Shown here piece by piece: positions 1-9,643 of a stretch of 64,000 nucleotides of DNA. Under the pieces are notes generated by a model, which worked only from the letters and a program-made list of their open reading frames with translations, had not been told where the DNA came from and did not search any database. Each line of letters starts with the position of its first letter. The stretch's first letter is position 1. Origin of the DNA: Pedobacter fastidiosus (GTDB lineage Bacteria; Bacteroidota; Bacteroidia; Sphingobacteriales; Sphingobacteriaceae); NCBI RefSeq assembly GCF_014306625.1, contig NZ_JACRYL010000001.1:298778-362777 (forward strand), written 5' to 3'. The translations under genes and the position numbers were made by a program.

Positions 1-1
1 C

Positions 2-394
2 GATTTAAAAAAGAGAACCTATCACACAAATCAAAGCATCGATAACTTTCGATACAACGGCAATAACATTGGCGATAAGAATTTAAATGTTAAGGTTGCT
101 TATAAAAACGAAGAGGATAATCAGGAAACTAAAATAGAGTACAGAGCAATTGATTCTGTGAGGCTTAGTAAAGATAAGTCTACGGTTTATCTGTACGGAG
201 ATGCAAAGATTTCTTATGGAGGAATAGTTTTAAGAGGTTCAGAAATTGTTTACAATAAAAATCTGAATACTGCGAAAGCAAAACAGGCTTATTTAATTGC
301 TCAGCCTAACCAACCAGCAATTAAGGCAGATTCACTCCAAATTAATTTTGATGATTCGAAAGTAAAGATTTTTGGAAAAGGACCCAATAAATAG
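2..394 (+). CDS. OstA-like protein, C-terminal part (partial)
   Basis: The reading frame is open from base 2 to the stop at 392-394, so the gene starts before the window and only about 130 C-terminal residues are visible. The residues form short beta-rich repeats of the kind 'STVYLYGDAKISYGG' and 'VLRGSEIVYN', matching the OstA/LptA-type beta-taco fold in which a strand is described as a 'map' of an LPS-bridge protein. In Bacteroidota such OstA-like proteins are linked to transport of LPS to the outer membrane; that role here is inferred from the fold only. The protein ends in a charged GPNK tail. An internal GTG at 158 is not the true start. Confidence 0.6.
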   Translation, partial: DLKKRTYHTNQSIDNFRYNGNNIGDKNLNVKVAYKNEEDNQETKIEYRAIDSVRLSKDKSTVYLYGDAKISYGGIVLRGSEIVYNKNLNTAKAKQAYLIAQPNQPAIKADSLQINFDDSKVKIFGKGPNK

Positions 395-419
395 CAAAGC
401 TAGAATTTCAGCTAAAAGC

Positions 420-1550
420 TTAAAACGCTTCAGCCAAGCTGATGTAAAATCCGCTTTGACGTTTTTCGTTAGCTAATTTTTCACCTATTCCGTAATCTAC
501 TCTAACACTCAATCCTTTTGCCGTATCGAAGAAATATCTGCCCCCAAAACCGTAATTAGGCTTTAAACTTTTAAGATCGAAATTTCCATTGTCGAAAACT
601 TTGCCTGTGCCAGCGAAAGCTACAATTCCGAACCGATTCATAAAGCGATAACGTAACTCTAACTGCGAGGCAATCATGTTTTCATCGCGGTAACGACCGC
701 CATAATAACCACGCATTATTTGGTCGTTACCCAATTGTTGCAATAAATAAAATGGGGTTTTGGAACCTTGGATGGTATAATAAATGCCTTGAACACCCAA
801 AACAATCTTTTTACTAATAGACCAAAAGTTTCTTAAATCGAGTTTAATCTGGCTTCCTGTAAAACTATCGCCACCAAAAAAGTGTGGTGCGTATTGATAA
901 GTAACGCGACCGAAGAAACCATTAGTTGGGTAGTTGTTCGAATTTCGAGTATCGTAACTTTGACTTAAGCCTACGTAAACTACCGAGCCACCATCTTTAT
1001 CTAAAATTGCAGGATTATTGCTGAAAATTCCACCAACTGCTTGGTCGGTAAATTTATAATTTTCAAAACCAAGAGAAACGCCTGTATAAGCATGATTGAC
1101 AAAACTTTTTTCTGCATCAAACAATGCTTTAATCTGATTCATGACCAATTTATCTTCATCAGTTTTTTGTGTGTTATTGCCAATTCCGTAAAAATTAAAA
1201 GGCATCTTTTTAAAACGGACATCGCCAATAAAATGATATTTATTTCCCGGCGACCAAGCATCACCTTTCAAAGTAATATTGTATGTTTTTTTGGTAGAAT
1301 AAGTTGCGTTTAAAGAGAAGTTTGAGCTTCTGGTTAACGTATCTTTTCTATCTGTGTAGTACGAATAAATAGCGCCAACACCAAATTCGAAGCCAGTTTC
1401 TTGTGCATAACCCAATGACGGAATCGGTAAGAAGCTCGCTTTTCTAGTAGTGTCTTTCTCGTTAGAAAGCATTCTTTTAATCAATTTCATCTGAGCCATG
1501 CCTGACATAGAAATCATCAAAAGGATAAGGAAAGCATAAATTCTTTTCAT
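420..1550 (-). CDS. BamA/TamA-family (Omp85-type) outer membrane barrel protein
   Basis: This 376-residue protein starts with a signal peptide (MKRIYAFLILLMISMSGMAQ) and then runs as alternating amphipathic beta-strands to a C-terminal aromatic residue (ISLAEAF), as expected for an outer membrane barrel. The middle part has 'VYVGLSQSYDTRN' and 'GFFGRVTYQYAP', and a later 'MRGYYGGRYRDENM' segment. These resemble the surface-antigen (Bac_surface_Ag) barrel of the Omp85 superfamily. No POTRA domains are present, so it is the short, barrel-only form rather than BamA itself. The substrate is unknown. It converges with the OstA-like gene 25 bases away, and a 394-base intergenic region separates it from the divergent downstream gene. 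Confidence 0.7.
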   Translation of the reverse strand: MKRIYAFLILLMISMSGMAQMKLIKRMLSNEKDTTRKASFLPIPSLGYAQETGFEFGVGAIYSYYTDRKDTLTRSSNFSLNATYSTKKTYNITLKGDAWSPGNKYHFIGDVRFKKMPFNFYGIGNNTQKTDEDKLVMNQIKALFDAEKSFVNHAYTGVSLGFENYKFTDQAVGGIFSNNPAILDKDGGSVVYVGLSQSYDTRNSNNYPTNGFFGRVTYQYAPHFFGGDSFTGSQIKLDLRNFWSISKKIVLGVQGIYYTIQGSKTPFYLLQQLGNDQIMRGYYGGRYRDENMIASQLELRYRFMNRFGIVAFAGTGKVFDNGNFDLKSLKPNYGFGGRYFFDTAKGLSVRVDYGIGEKLANEKRQSGFYISLAEAF

Positions 1551-1944
1551 GGCGCAAAGAAAAGGAATTTCCTGAATAAATATTATGGTTCATAAGTCAT
1601 TTGTTCTTCTTCAACTGCTTCACTTTTTATTCTCTTATGTTTACTAATTAATAATTTCGACTTGCTGACTGATGGTTTAAACCAAGTTTTATGGCGATGG
1701 ATTTGATGTTGCATTAATAGTTATGGTATTGAGCCATTTAAACCGGATTGAAGGGGAAAGCCCGCAATCCCGATATTTTGGCGGGAGCGGACTTGTACCA
1801 AAAAGCCGGACCGCTGTTAACTATTAGCAGTACCAGTGCTTTCCAAAATAGGGCTATCGTAATTAAATATTATTGGCAAAACGCTTTATGTTTTAACCTT
1901 TCGGGCTAAATGCCTATTTTTGCCGCAAAACAACACAAAACAAA
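1551..1944. other. intergenic region with REP-like palindrome
   Basis: No credible gene is seen in these 394 bases; the longest open stretches are about 20 codons. At about 1746-1815 there is a GC-richer segment beginning ATTGAAGGGGAAAGCCCGC and containing CCCGAT followed by a GGCGGGAGCGG stretch. It has the look of a REP-type palindromic element and resembles the element at 57390-57448 on the other strand. A promoter-like box lies just before the next gene. Confidence 0.45.
1915..1922 (+). promoter_or_regulatory. Bacteroidota-type -7 box
   Basis: TATTTTTG matches the Bacteroidota primary sigma -7 consensus TAnnTTTG and lies 22 bases before the ATG of the deoxyhypusine-synthase-like gene. 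No clear TTG element is seen at the usual distance upstream, so the assignment rests on the -7 box and position. Confidence 0.45.
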
Positions 1945-2925
1945 ATGAGCAATACACGAGGACCAATATCTCAGTTTATGGAGCGTAATTACCTCCATTT
2001 TAATGCGGCGGCGATGATGGATGCAGCAAAGGGTTACGAAACGCATTTGGATGAAGGTGGTAAAATGATGATTACTTTAGCTGGTGCCATGAGTACTGCA
2101 GAGTTGGGCATTTCGCTGGCAGAAATGATCCGTCAGGATAAAGTTTCTATTATTTCTTGTACTGGTGCCAACCTAGAAGAAGATATTATGAATCTGGTTG
2201 CACATTCACATTATAAACGTGTACCTAATTATCGCGATTTAAGTCCTCAGGATGAATGGGACCTTTTAGAAAACCATTATAACCGCGTTACGGATACTTG
2301 TATTCCAGAAGAAGAAGCTTTCCGCCGTTTACAAAAGCACATTCAAAAAATTTGGATGGATGCTGAACAAGCTGGGGAACGTTATTTTCCACATGAGTTT
2401 ATGTACAAAATGCTTTTAAGTGGCGATTTGGAGCAATACTATGAAATTGATCCAAAAAATTCGTGGATGCTTGCGGCTGCGGAGAAGAATTTGCCAATTG
2501 TTGTTCCGGGGTGGGAAGATTCTACAATGGGTAATATTTTTGCCTCTTACGTAATGAAAAAGGAATTAACGGCAACTACTGTAAAAGGTGGTATTGAGTA
2601 TATGGGTTGGTTGGCCGATTGGTATATTGCAAACAGTGGGGGTAAAGGAATTGGATTTTTTCAAATTGGTGGCGGTATTGCTGGCGATTTCCCAATTTGC
2701 GTAGTACCGATGCTATATCAAGATATGGAAATGGAGAACATTCCTTTCTGGAGTTACTTCTGCCAAATTTCAGATTCAACAACTTCATACGGTTCATATT
2801 CTGGTGCTGTTCCAAACGAAAAAATTACTTGGGGCAAGTTGGATATCCATACGCCGAAGTTTATTGTAGAAAGTGATGCGACAATTGTAGCACCGCTGAT
2901 GTTTGCTTGGATATTAAAACAATAA
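1945..2925 (+). CDS. deoxyhypusine synthase family protein (DHS-like)
   Basis: The 326-residue protein is full-length for the DHS fold. It has 'SCTGANLEED' (residues about 71-80), the glycine-rich NAD region 'FFQIGGGIAGDFP' (239-251) and, near the C-terminus, W296-G297-K298 at the position of the catalytic lysine of deoxyhypusine synthase, followed by a conserved 'SDATIVAPL' tail. DHS enzymes move the aminobutyl group of spermidine to a lysine of eIF5A; bacteria lack eIF5A, and bacterial relatives such as homospermidine synthase move it to a polyamine. A polyamine-related aminobutyl transferase is therefore the best inference, but the acceptor is not known. It stands alone between an OMP gene and the respiratory cluster. 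Confidence 0.8.
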   Translation: MSNTRGPISQFMERNYLHFNAAAMMDAAKGYETHLDEGGKMMITLAGAMSTAELGISLAEMIRQDKVSIISCTGANLEEDIMNLVAHSHYKRVPNYRDLSPQDEWDLLENHYNRVTDTCIPEEEAFRRLQKHIQKIWMDAEQAGERYFPHEFMYKMLLSGDLEQYYEIDPKNSWMLAAAEKNLPIVVPGWEDSTMGNIFASYVMKKELTATTVKGGIEYMGWLADWYIANSGGKGIGFFQIGGGIAGDFPICVVPMLYQDMEMENIPFWSYFCQISDSTTSYGSYSGAVPNEKITWGKLDIHTPKFIVESDATIVAPLMFAWILKQ

Positions 2926-3225
2926 ATATTTAAGTATTGGGAGTTTCATAACGCAATAAGAACTGATAATTGCAAATCGAAAACTCTCAACACGAATCAA
3001 TAATAGAGTGGCCGTTTTAGATTTCGATCAAAATGGCCATTTTTATTGCTCCAGAGCCTTGAATCAGCATTTGTTTAGAATGATTATAAATTGTATTTCC
3101 AGTCACTATTATGTCATGGGATTTATTAATAAGTTATACTTTTGTTCAAGTTTTGATGGGGTTCTTTCAACTCAGGCATCAATTTCACAACAAAAAGTAA
3201 ATTAAATAAGTATAAAGTGTTCATT
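2926..3225. other. intergenic region before the respiratory cluster
   Basis: This 300-base gap holds a hairpin terminator (described separately) and, at 3137-3144, TACTTTTG, which matches the -7 consensus TAnnTTTG and lies about 80 bases before the ActA start. No TTG element is seen at the expected spacing. It is the most likely place for the promoter of the whole act/cox cluster. No gene is seen. Confidence 0.4.
3009..3044 (+). terminator. intrinsic terminator after the DHS-like gene
   Basis: TGGCCGTTTT pairs with AAAATGGCCA (one G-T wobble) around a short loop, followed by TTTTTATT. It lies 84 bases after the stop codon. Confidence 0.75.
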
Positions 3226-4530
3226 ATGAGAGATATCTCGATGATTTTAAAAAGCGTTTGGAAGTCGTTATTCTTGTTTTCAGCTATTTCCGTTATAGCG
3301 GTTTCGACCGTTAGTGCGCAAGATGCTAAAGAAGGAAGAACGCTTTTCAAAGCTAAGTGTTCTTCGTGCCACGCATTAGATGCTAAATTGATTGGTCCTG
3401 CCTTAACGGGCGTTAGTGATCGTCATCCAGAAGCCTTCTTGCTAAAGTGGATTCCGAACTCACAAGGTTTAATTGCTTCAGGCGATCCTGCTGCTGTTAA
3501 GCTTTTCAATGAAAACGGTAAAATTGCAATGACTTCTTTTCCAGAATTGGACGAGGCGAAAGTTAAAAGCATTTTAGCGTATGTTAAAGAAGGTGAGCCG
3601 AAACCTGCTGCTGGTGCTCCAGGCGCTACTGATGCAAATACAGTTGCTAAAGATGATGTTTCAGGATTATCTATCGCTGGAATCGTTGCTATTGTATTAG
3701 TTGCTATTGTAATTTTAGTAATCTTAGGTCGTGCGAGCAAATTGCTAGAGCGCTTAATTTTACAAAAACAAGGTATCGAGATTGAAGAGGATGTGCCTTT
3801 GAAAGTTGGTGTTCGCAAGATGTTCAAAAACAAGAAATTTGTTATGTTCTTCATCTTGTGTTTAATCATCGCTTTAGGTTCATGGGGTTGGATGGGCATG
3901 TGGAATACTGGTGTTCATACTGGTTACCAACCGGTACAGCCAATTAAATTCTCACACGAGTTGCACGCTGGGATTAATCAAATCGATTGTCAGTATTGTC
4001 ACTCAGGTGCATTCAAATCTAAAAACGCATCTATTCCATCATTAAATGTTTGTATGAACTGCCACAAAGCAGTACAGGCAAGAGATAAATATGACGGACA
4101 GATTTCTCCTGAGATCAAGAAAATCTACAATGCTTTAGGTTACGATCCAGAAACTCAGAAATACGACGAAAGTAAATCAAAACCAATGGAGTGGGTACGT
4201 GTACACAATCTTCCAGATTTTGCTTATTTCAATCACTCTCAACACGTAGTTGTTGCAGAAGATGCTATTCGTAAAGCAAAAGGATTACAACCAACAGAGC
4301 CTGTGTGTTTCGCTTGTCACGGTCCGGTTAATACAATGGAAGAAATTTATCAATATTCTCCATTAACCATGAAATGGTGTATTAACTGCCATAAAGAAAC
4401 AGATATTTCTGGTCAGAAAAACAATGCTTTCTACGCTAAGGTTATCGAAGCGCATGAGAAAATTAAAAAAGGCGAGAAAATTACACCAGCGTTATTGGGT
4501 GGTTTAGAGTGTGGTAAATGCCACTATTAA
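3226..4530 (+). CDS. actA: alternative complex III multihaem cytochrome c subunit (ActA) with N-terminal monohaem domain
   Basis: The protein starts with a signal peptide ending near VSAQ and carries six CxxCH haem c motifs. The first (CSSCH, about residue 45) sits in a class-I cytochrome c domain of about 100 residues. Two hydrophobic segments follow ('IAGIVAIVLVAIVILVILG' and 'FVMFFILCLIIALGSWGW'), then CQYCH, CMNCH, CFACH, CINCH and C-terminal CGKCH. Alternative complex III oxidises menaquinol and passes electrons through ActA/ActE haems to the oxidase. The pentahaem part is the family's usual ActA; the extra monohaem domain is fused in front. ATG at 3226 is chosen; ATG at 3241 would also leave a good signal peptide. 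Confidence 0.88.
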   Translation: MRDISMILKSVWKSLFLFSAISVIAVSTVSAQDAKEGRTLFKAKCSSCHALDAKLIGPALTGVSDRHPEAFLLKWIPNSQGLIASGDPAAVKLFNENGKIAMTSFPELDEAKVKSILAYVKEGEPKPAAGAPGATDANTVAKDDVSGLSIAGIVAIVLVAIVILVILGRASKLLERLILQKQGIEIEEDVPLKVGVRKMFKNKKFVMFFILCLIIALGSWGWMGMWNTGVHTGYQPVQPIKFSHELHAGINQIDCQYCHSGAFKSKNASIPSLNVCMNCHKAVQARDKYDGQISPEIKKIYNALGYDPETQKYDESKSKPMEWVRVHNLPDFAYFNHSQHVVVAEDAIRKAKGLQPTEPVCFACHGPVNTMEEIYQYSPLTMKWCINCHKETDISGQKNNAFYAKVIEAHEKIKKGEKITPALLGGLECGKCHY

Positions 4531-4578
4531 TAGATTAGAGTTTAGTAAGAACGTTCGATAAACAGTAATATAGCTTAA

Positions 4579-7500
4579 ATGGAAAGCAATAAAAAATACT
4601 GGAAAGGCTTAGAGGAGTATAACAATACACCCGATTTTGTTAAAAATAACAAAAACGAATTCGCCGAGCCACTTCCAATAGAAGATGTTTTAAATGAAGC
4701 AGGGTTAAGTACCGTTACCCCACGCCGCGACTTTTTAAAGGCGTTAGGTTTTGGTTTAGGTGCTGTAACTTTGGCGGCATGCCAAAGTACCCCGTTAAAA
4801 AAATCTATCCCTTATTTGGTAAAACCTGAAGAAGTAACTCCAGGTATTCCTAACTATTATACTTCTAGCTTTAATGGCCAGAGTATCTTAGTAAAAACAA
4901 GAGAGGGTCGCCCAATTAAAATTGAACCAAATCCAAATGCGGGTCAATTTAACTGTGGTACGGATGCAAGAGCGCAAGCTTCTGTTTTAGATTTATATGA
5001 TGTTTCTAAATTAAAAGCACCAGTTCTTAAAACGAAAGAAACTACTTGGTCGGAGATTGATGGTTTTGTAAAATCAGAATTAGCTAAAGCACAAGCTTCA
5101 GGTAAAAAAATCCGTATTGTTGCTTCAACAGTAAGTAGCCCATCTACAAATGCAGTTATTACTGGTTTCATTACGAAATATCCTGCAGCTAAATTGGTTC
5201 AGTACGATGCTGTTTCTTATACAGGGATTATTCAAGCCAATCAAAATAGTTTTGGTAAAGCAGTTTTACCAAAATACAATTTCGATAAAGCAGATTTAAT
5301 CGTGAGTTTCGGTGCCGATTTCTTAGGCACTTGGATTAGTGGCGAGGAGTTTACTGCTCAATACACTTCTAATCGTAACTATAAATCATTAGAAAATAAA
5401 AAAATGAGCCGCCACATTCAATTCGAAAGTGGAATGAGCTTAACAGGTACTAATGCAGATACTCGTGTTCCGGTTAAATTATCTGAACAAGGACCAGCTT
5501 TAATCGCTTTATATAATGCAATTACTGGCGGTGCTTTACCTGGTGGAACGTTAGATAAAAACGCAACTGCTGATAAAGTAATTAAATTAGTAGCAAAAGA
5601 ATTGTTGCAAACTAAAGGCAAAGGCTTAGTTGTTTGTGGTTCTAATGATGTTTCTACTCAAATTTTGGTAAATGCCATTAACGCCGCAATTGGAAGTTAT
5701 GGTACTACTATCGATTTGGATAACGCTTGCTATTTATATGCAGGTAACGATGCTGAATTTAATGGTTTAGTTGCTGAAATGAGTCGTGGAGAAGTTGGTG
5801 CAGTTTTATTCTTAAATAGCAACCCAGCTTACGATTCGATTGATAGCAAAAAATTCGCTGATGCTTTAGCAAAAGTACCTGCTAAAATTTCATTCTCTGA
5901 TCGTTCTGATGAAACAGCTTCACTTTGTGATGTTATTGCAATTAATCATAACTATTTAGAATCTTGGGGTGATGCAAATGCTTACGAAGGATATTATTCT
6001 ATCGTACAGCCAACCATCAATCCAGTGTTCAACAGCCGTCAAGCTGAAGAAAGTTTATTAGTTTGGGCTGATGCTCCAGTTAAAGATTACTATCAGTTTG
6101 TTCGCAACAATTGGGAAACCAAAATGTTGCCAGCTTTAGGTATTAAATGGGATGAGGTTTTAGATAAAGGTGTAGTTTCAGTAACTGCAAAACCTGCAGG
6201 TGCCTATTCATTCAGCTTATCTTTAGCAGCCGTTGCTACGTCGATTGTTAACAGCAGCAAAGCATTAGATAAGGACGTTCAATTACAGGTTTATGAAAAC
6301 ATCGCAATGCGTGATGGTAAAAATGCAAACAATGCATTCTTACAAGAATTACCTGATCCAGTTTCTAAAGTAACTTGGGATAACTATGTTGCTATCGCTC
6401 CAAAATATGCGGAGAAATTAAATATTAAAGAATTTGATGTTGTAACTGTAAAAGGTAGCAACGGATATTCAATAGATCTTCCTGTTTTAGTACAACCAGG
6501 ACAAGCACAAGGAACAGTTTCAATTGCCCTAGGTTATGGCCGTACCAAAGTTGGTAAAGCTGGTAATGATGTAGGTAAAAATGCTTTCCCGTTTGCTTCT
6601 TTTGTTAACGGAACTATGCAATATGCTACTACCGTAACGCTTACCCCAACAGGTGGCCATTACGAATTAGCACAAACACAAACTCACCACTCTTTTGAAG
6701 GCCGTAACGTAATCCGTGAAGCTACTTTTAAAGAATATTTAAAAAACCCTGCTGCTGGTACAGGTAAAAGCGAAGAAGGACATAAAAACTATGACCTTTG
6801 GGATCAATACGAAAAACCAGGTAACAACTGGGTTATGGCAATCGATTTGAATGCTTGTACAGGTTGTGGTTCTTGTGTTGTTGCTTGTAATGTAGAAAAC
6901 AATATTCCTGTTGTTGGTCGTGATGAGGTTCGCCGTCGTCGTGAAATGCACTGGATTCGTATCGATCGTTATTACAGCTACGAAACTAAAGACGGTGATG
7001 TAACAAGAGAAAAGGAAATTGCTAAGTTGGAAGATTTAGATCATGTTTCTGTTGTTCACCAACCAATGTTGTGTCAACATTGTGATCACGCACCTTGCGA
7101 AACAGTTTGTCCGGTATTAGCTACTGTACACTCAAGTGATGGTTTAAACCACATGGCTTATAACCGTTGCGTAGGTACACGTTACTGTGCAAATAACTGT
7201 CCATATAAAGTACGTCGTTTCAACTGGTTTAACTACTGGAACGATTCTCGTTTCGATAACTATTTAAATAACGAGTTTACTCAATTGGTTTTAAATCCTG
7301 ATGTAACTACACGTTCTCGTGGGGTTATGGAGAAATGCTCTATGTGTATTCAACGTATACAGGCTGGAAAATTGAAAGCTAAAATTGAGAAACGTCCATT
7401 AAAAGATGGCGATATTAAAATGGCTTGTCAAGAAGCTTGTTCAGCAAATGCCATTGTATTTGGTGATTCAAACGATCCAAATTCAGAGGTTTCTAAAGCA

Positions 7501-7605
7501 TTACGTTCTGAGCGTATCTACTACGTATTAGAAGAAATTAACGTGAAACCAGGTATCGGATACATGACAAAAATTAGAAACACAGATACAACAGTACAAG
7601 CGTAA
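4579..7605 (+). CDS. actB: alternative complex III molybdopterin-like/iron-sulfur subunit (ActB)
   Basis: The 1008-residue periplasmic subunit has a twin-arginine leader (RR at 49-50, 'DFLKALGFGLG') ending in a lipobox-like 'LAAC' at residue 68. Residues about 70-700 resemble molybdopterin oxidoreductases, and the C-terminal part is ferredoxin-like: CTGCGSC...C from about 760, CQHCDHAPC from about 832, then CVGTRYCANNC and CSMC. These ligate several Fe-S clusters. In characterised complexes the molybdopterin fold of ActB carries no molybdenum; the sequence alone does not decide this. It lies 48 bases after actA and 26 before actC. Confidence 0.92.
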   Translation: MESNKKYWKGLEEYNNTPDFVKNNKNEFAEPLPIEDVLNEAGLSTVTPRRDFLKALGFGLGAVTLAACQSTPLKKSIPYLVKPEEVTPGIPNYYTSSFNGQSILVKTREGRPIKIEPNPNAGQFNCGTDARAQASVLDLYDVSKLKAPVLKTKETTWSEIDGFVKSELAKAQASGKKIRIVASTVSSPSTNAVITGFITKYPAAKLVQYDAVSYTGIIQANQNSFGKAVLPKYNFDKADLIVSFGADFLGTWISGEEFTAQYTSNRNYKSLENKKMSRHIQFESGMSLTGTNADTRVPVKLSEQGPALIALYNAITGGALPGGTLDKNATADKVIKLVAKELLQTKGKGLVVCGSNDVSTQILVNAINAAIGSYGTTIDLDNACYLYAGNDAEFNGLVAEMSRGEVGAVLFLNSNPAYDSIDSKKFADALAKVPAKISFSDRSDETASLCDVIAINHNYLESWGDANAYEGYYSIVQPTINPVFNSRQAEESLLVWADAPVKDYYQFVRNNWETKMLPALGIKWDEVLDKGVVSVTAKPAGAYSFSLSLAAVATSIVNSSKALDKDVQLQVYENIAMRDGKNANNAFLQELPDPVSKVTWDNYVAIAPKYAEKLNIKEFDVVTVKGSNGYSIDLPVLVQPGQAQGTVSIALGYGRTKVGKAGNDVGKNAFPFASFVNGTMQYATTVTLTPTGGHYELAQTQTHHSFEGRNVIREATFKEYLKNPAAGTGKSEEGHKNYDLWDQYEKPGNNWVMAIDLNACTGCGSCVVACNVENNIPVVGRDEVRRRREMHWIRIDRYYSYETKDGDVTREKEIAKLEDLDHVSVVHQPMLCQHCDHAPCETVCPVLATVHSSDGLNHMAYNRCVGTRYCANNCPYKVRRFNWFNYWNDSRFDNYLNNEFTQLVLNPDVTTRSRGVMEKCSMCIQRIQAGKLKAKIEKRPLKDGDIKMACQEACSANAIVFGDSNDPNSEVSKALRSERIYYVLEEINVKPGIGYMTKIRNTDTTVQA

Positions 7606-7631
7606 GCTTTAGTATAAAGAAAATACAAATT

Positions 7632-9104
7632 ATGTCAGGACATAACGAATCAATACTTAGAGAACCATTAATTACCGGAGATAACATCACGTATGCAAAA
7701 ATTACGGATGATATTTTAGGCCCGGTAGAGAATAAGCCAAACAAAGCTTGGTGGATCGGGTTCACTTTTGCCTCATTAGGTGCTTTACTTTGGGTTGTAG
7801 CAGTTAGCTATACTTTCTGGAACGGTATCGGTGCTTGGGGATTAAATAAAACAGTTGGATGGGCATGGGATATCACCGGTTTCGTATGGTGGGTTGGTAT
7901 TGGTCACGCAGGAACACTGATCTCTGCAGTACTATTACTATTCCGTCAAAACTGGCGTAACTCAATTAACCGTTCGGCAGAGGCGATGACCATTTTCGCC
8001 GTTATTTGTGCGGCAACTTATGTTGTATCTCACATGGGCCGTCCTTGGTTAGCGTATTGGGTTTTACCTTTACCAAATCAATTCGGATCTCTTTGGGTAA
8101 ACTTTAACTCACCATTGGTGTGGGATATGTTTGCAATCTCAACTTACTTCTCTGTATCATTATTATTTTGGTACACAGGTTTATTGCCAGATATCGCTAC
8201 AATCCGCGATCGTGCAGTAGGCACACGTAGAAAAATCTATTCTATCTTTTCTTTTGGATGGAGCGGAAGTGTTAAAACATGGCAACGTTTCGAAGCTGTG
8301 TCTTTAATCTTGGCCGGTATCTCTACACCACTTGTACTTTCGGTACACACAATTGTATCAATGGACTTTGCAACATCGGTAATTCCGGGATGGCACACTA
8401 CAATTTTCCCTCCTTACTTTGTTGCTGGTGCAATTTTCTCAGGCTTCGCGATGGTGTTAACCTTATTATTGGTTGCACGTAAAGTATTGGGTCTTGAAAA
8501 CTACATCACCATGTTCCACATCGAGTCGATGAATAAAATCATCATCTTAACAGGATCAATCGTAGGTGTAGCGTATTTAACAGAATTCTTCATTGCATGG
8601 TATTCAGGTTCTGAATATGAGCAATACGCATTTATCAACCGTTCTACTGGTCCATACTGGTGGGCATACTGGATGATGATGACTTGTAACGTAATCTCGC
8701 CACAATTACTATGGTTTAAAAAGATTCGTTTAAGCATTAGAGCAACATGGATTTTATCAATCGTTGTAAACGTGGGTATGTGGTTCGAGCGTTTCGTAAT
8801 TATCGTTACTTCATTACACCGTGATTATATTCCATCAAGCTGGGCAATGTTCTATCCAACTTGGGTTGATGTAAGTGTGTTTGTAGGTTCAATTGGATTG
8901 TTCTTTACCTTATTCTTATTATTCTTAAGAGTATTACCATCAATTGCTATTGCTGAGGTTAAATTATTATTAAAATCTGCAAGTGAGCAAGCTAAGATGA
9001 AACAGATTAAAGAAGGACATGAGAATAAAGAATATGTGGCAGAGTACATAGAATCTTTAGAGAAATTTGATAGTGTTAAACAAGAAGATTACGCAAAAAT
9101 ATAA
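7632..9104 (+). CDS. actC: alternative complex III NrfD-like membrane subunit (ActC)
   Basis: The 490-residue protein has about ten hydrophobic segments and the NrfD/PsrC-type signature regions ('WWVGIGHAGTLISA', 'SVHTIVSMDF', 'PPYFVAGAIFSG'). ActC is the quinol-binding membrane subunit contacting the ActB iron-sulfur domain. It is homologous to ActF encoded further down. The C-terminus carries a charged tail ('EQAKMKQIKEGHENKEY'). The next gene starts 2 bases after its stop, so the two are translationally close. Confidence 0.92.
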   Translation: MSGHNESILREPLITGDNITYAKITDDILGPVENKPNKAWWIGFTFASLGALLWVVAVSYTFWNGIGAWGLNKTVGWAWDITGFVWWVGIGHAGTLISAVLLLFRQNWRNSINRSAEAMTIFAVICAATYVVSHMGRPWLAYWVLPLPNQFGSLWVNFNSPLVWDMFAISTYFSVSLLFWYTGLLPDIATIRDRAVGTRRKIYSIFSFGWSGSVKTWQRFEAVSLILAGISTPLVLSVHTIVSMDFATSVIPGWHTTIFPPYFVAGAIFSGFAMVLTLLLVARKVLGLENYITMFHIESMNKIIILTGSIVGVAYLTEFFIAWYSGSEYEQYAFINRSTGPYWWAYWMMMTCNVISPQLLWFKKIRLSIRATWILSIVVNVGMWFERFVIIVTSLHRDYIPSSWAMFYPTWVDVSVFVGSIGLFFTLFLLFLRVLPSIAIAEVKLLLKSASEQAKMKQIKEGHENKEYVAEYIESLEKFDSVKQEDYAKI

Positions 9105-9106
9105 CA

Positions 9107-9643
9107 ATGAGTGATATCAAATATATTTTAGGCAGCTTTGGTGATCCTGATGAAATGATGCATGGCATCGATGTTCTTCAGGAAAATAACATCAGTATAC
9201 ATGATGTGTATACTCCAATGCCTATACACGGAATAGAAGCCAAATTAGGAGTTAAAAGATCGAGAATTGATATTGCAGCATTTTGCTTCGGTATTACAGG
9301 AACCTGTGCAGCTTTCGCTTTAATTTATTTTTGCGCAGTTATCGATTGGAGAGTAAATATTGGTGGTAAGCCATCATTCGCATTGCCGGATTTTATTCCG
9401 ATAATGTTCGAATTAACAGTATTGTTTTGTGCTTTTGGTATGGTTTTAACTTACTATGCTTCAACACATTTATTTCCAGGAAGAGCTCCAAGAGTAATGG
9501 ATCTTCGTGCAACTGATGATCGCTTTGTAATTGCAGTTGATGCAAAAGAAAATGCGGAGCATACCGTAATTGATGAATTATTAAAAAACGCTGGTGCTTT
9601 AGAAGTAAAGTATAATGAAAGGAAGTACATTAGCTATGAATAA
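9107..9643 (+). CDS. actD: alternative complex III subunit ActD (DUF3341)
   Basis: The 178-residue protein has a soluble N-terminus ('YILGSFGDPDEMMHGIDVL') and two membrane segments (about 62-82 and 100-120), followed by 'STHLFPGRAPR', as in DUF3341 proteins. ActD is a structural membrane subunit of alternative complex III; no cofactor is known. Its last 8 bases overlap the ATG of actE. Confidence 0.9.
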   Translation: MSDIKYILGSFGDPDEMMHGIDVLQENNISIHDVYTPMPIHGIEAKLGVKRSRIDIAAFCFGITGTCAAFALIYFCAVIDWRVNIGGKPSFALPDFIPIMFELTVLFCAFGMVLTYYASTHLFPGRAPRVMDLRATDDRFVIAVDAKENAEHTVIDELLKNAGALEVKYNERKYISYE

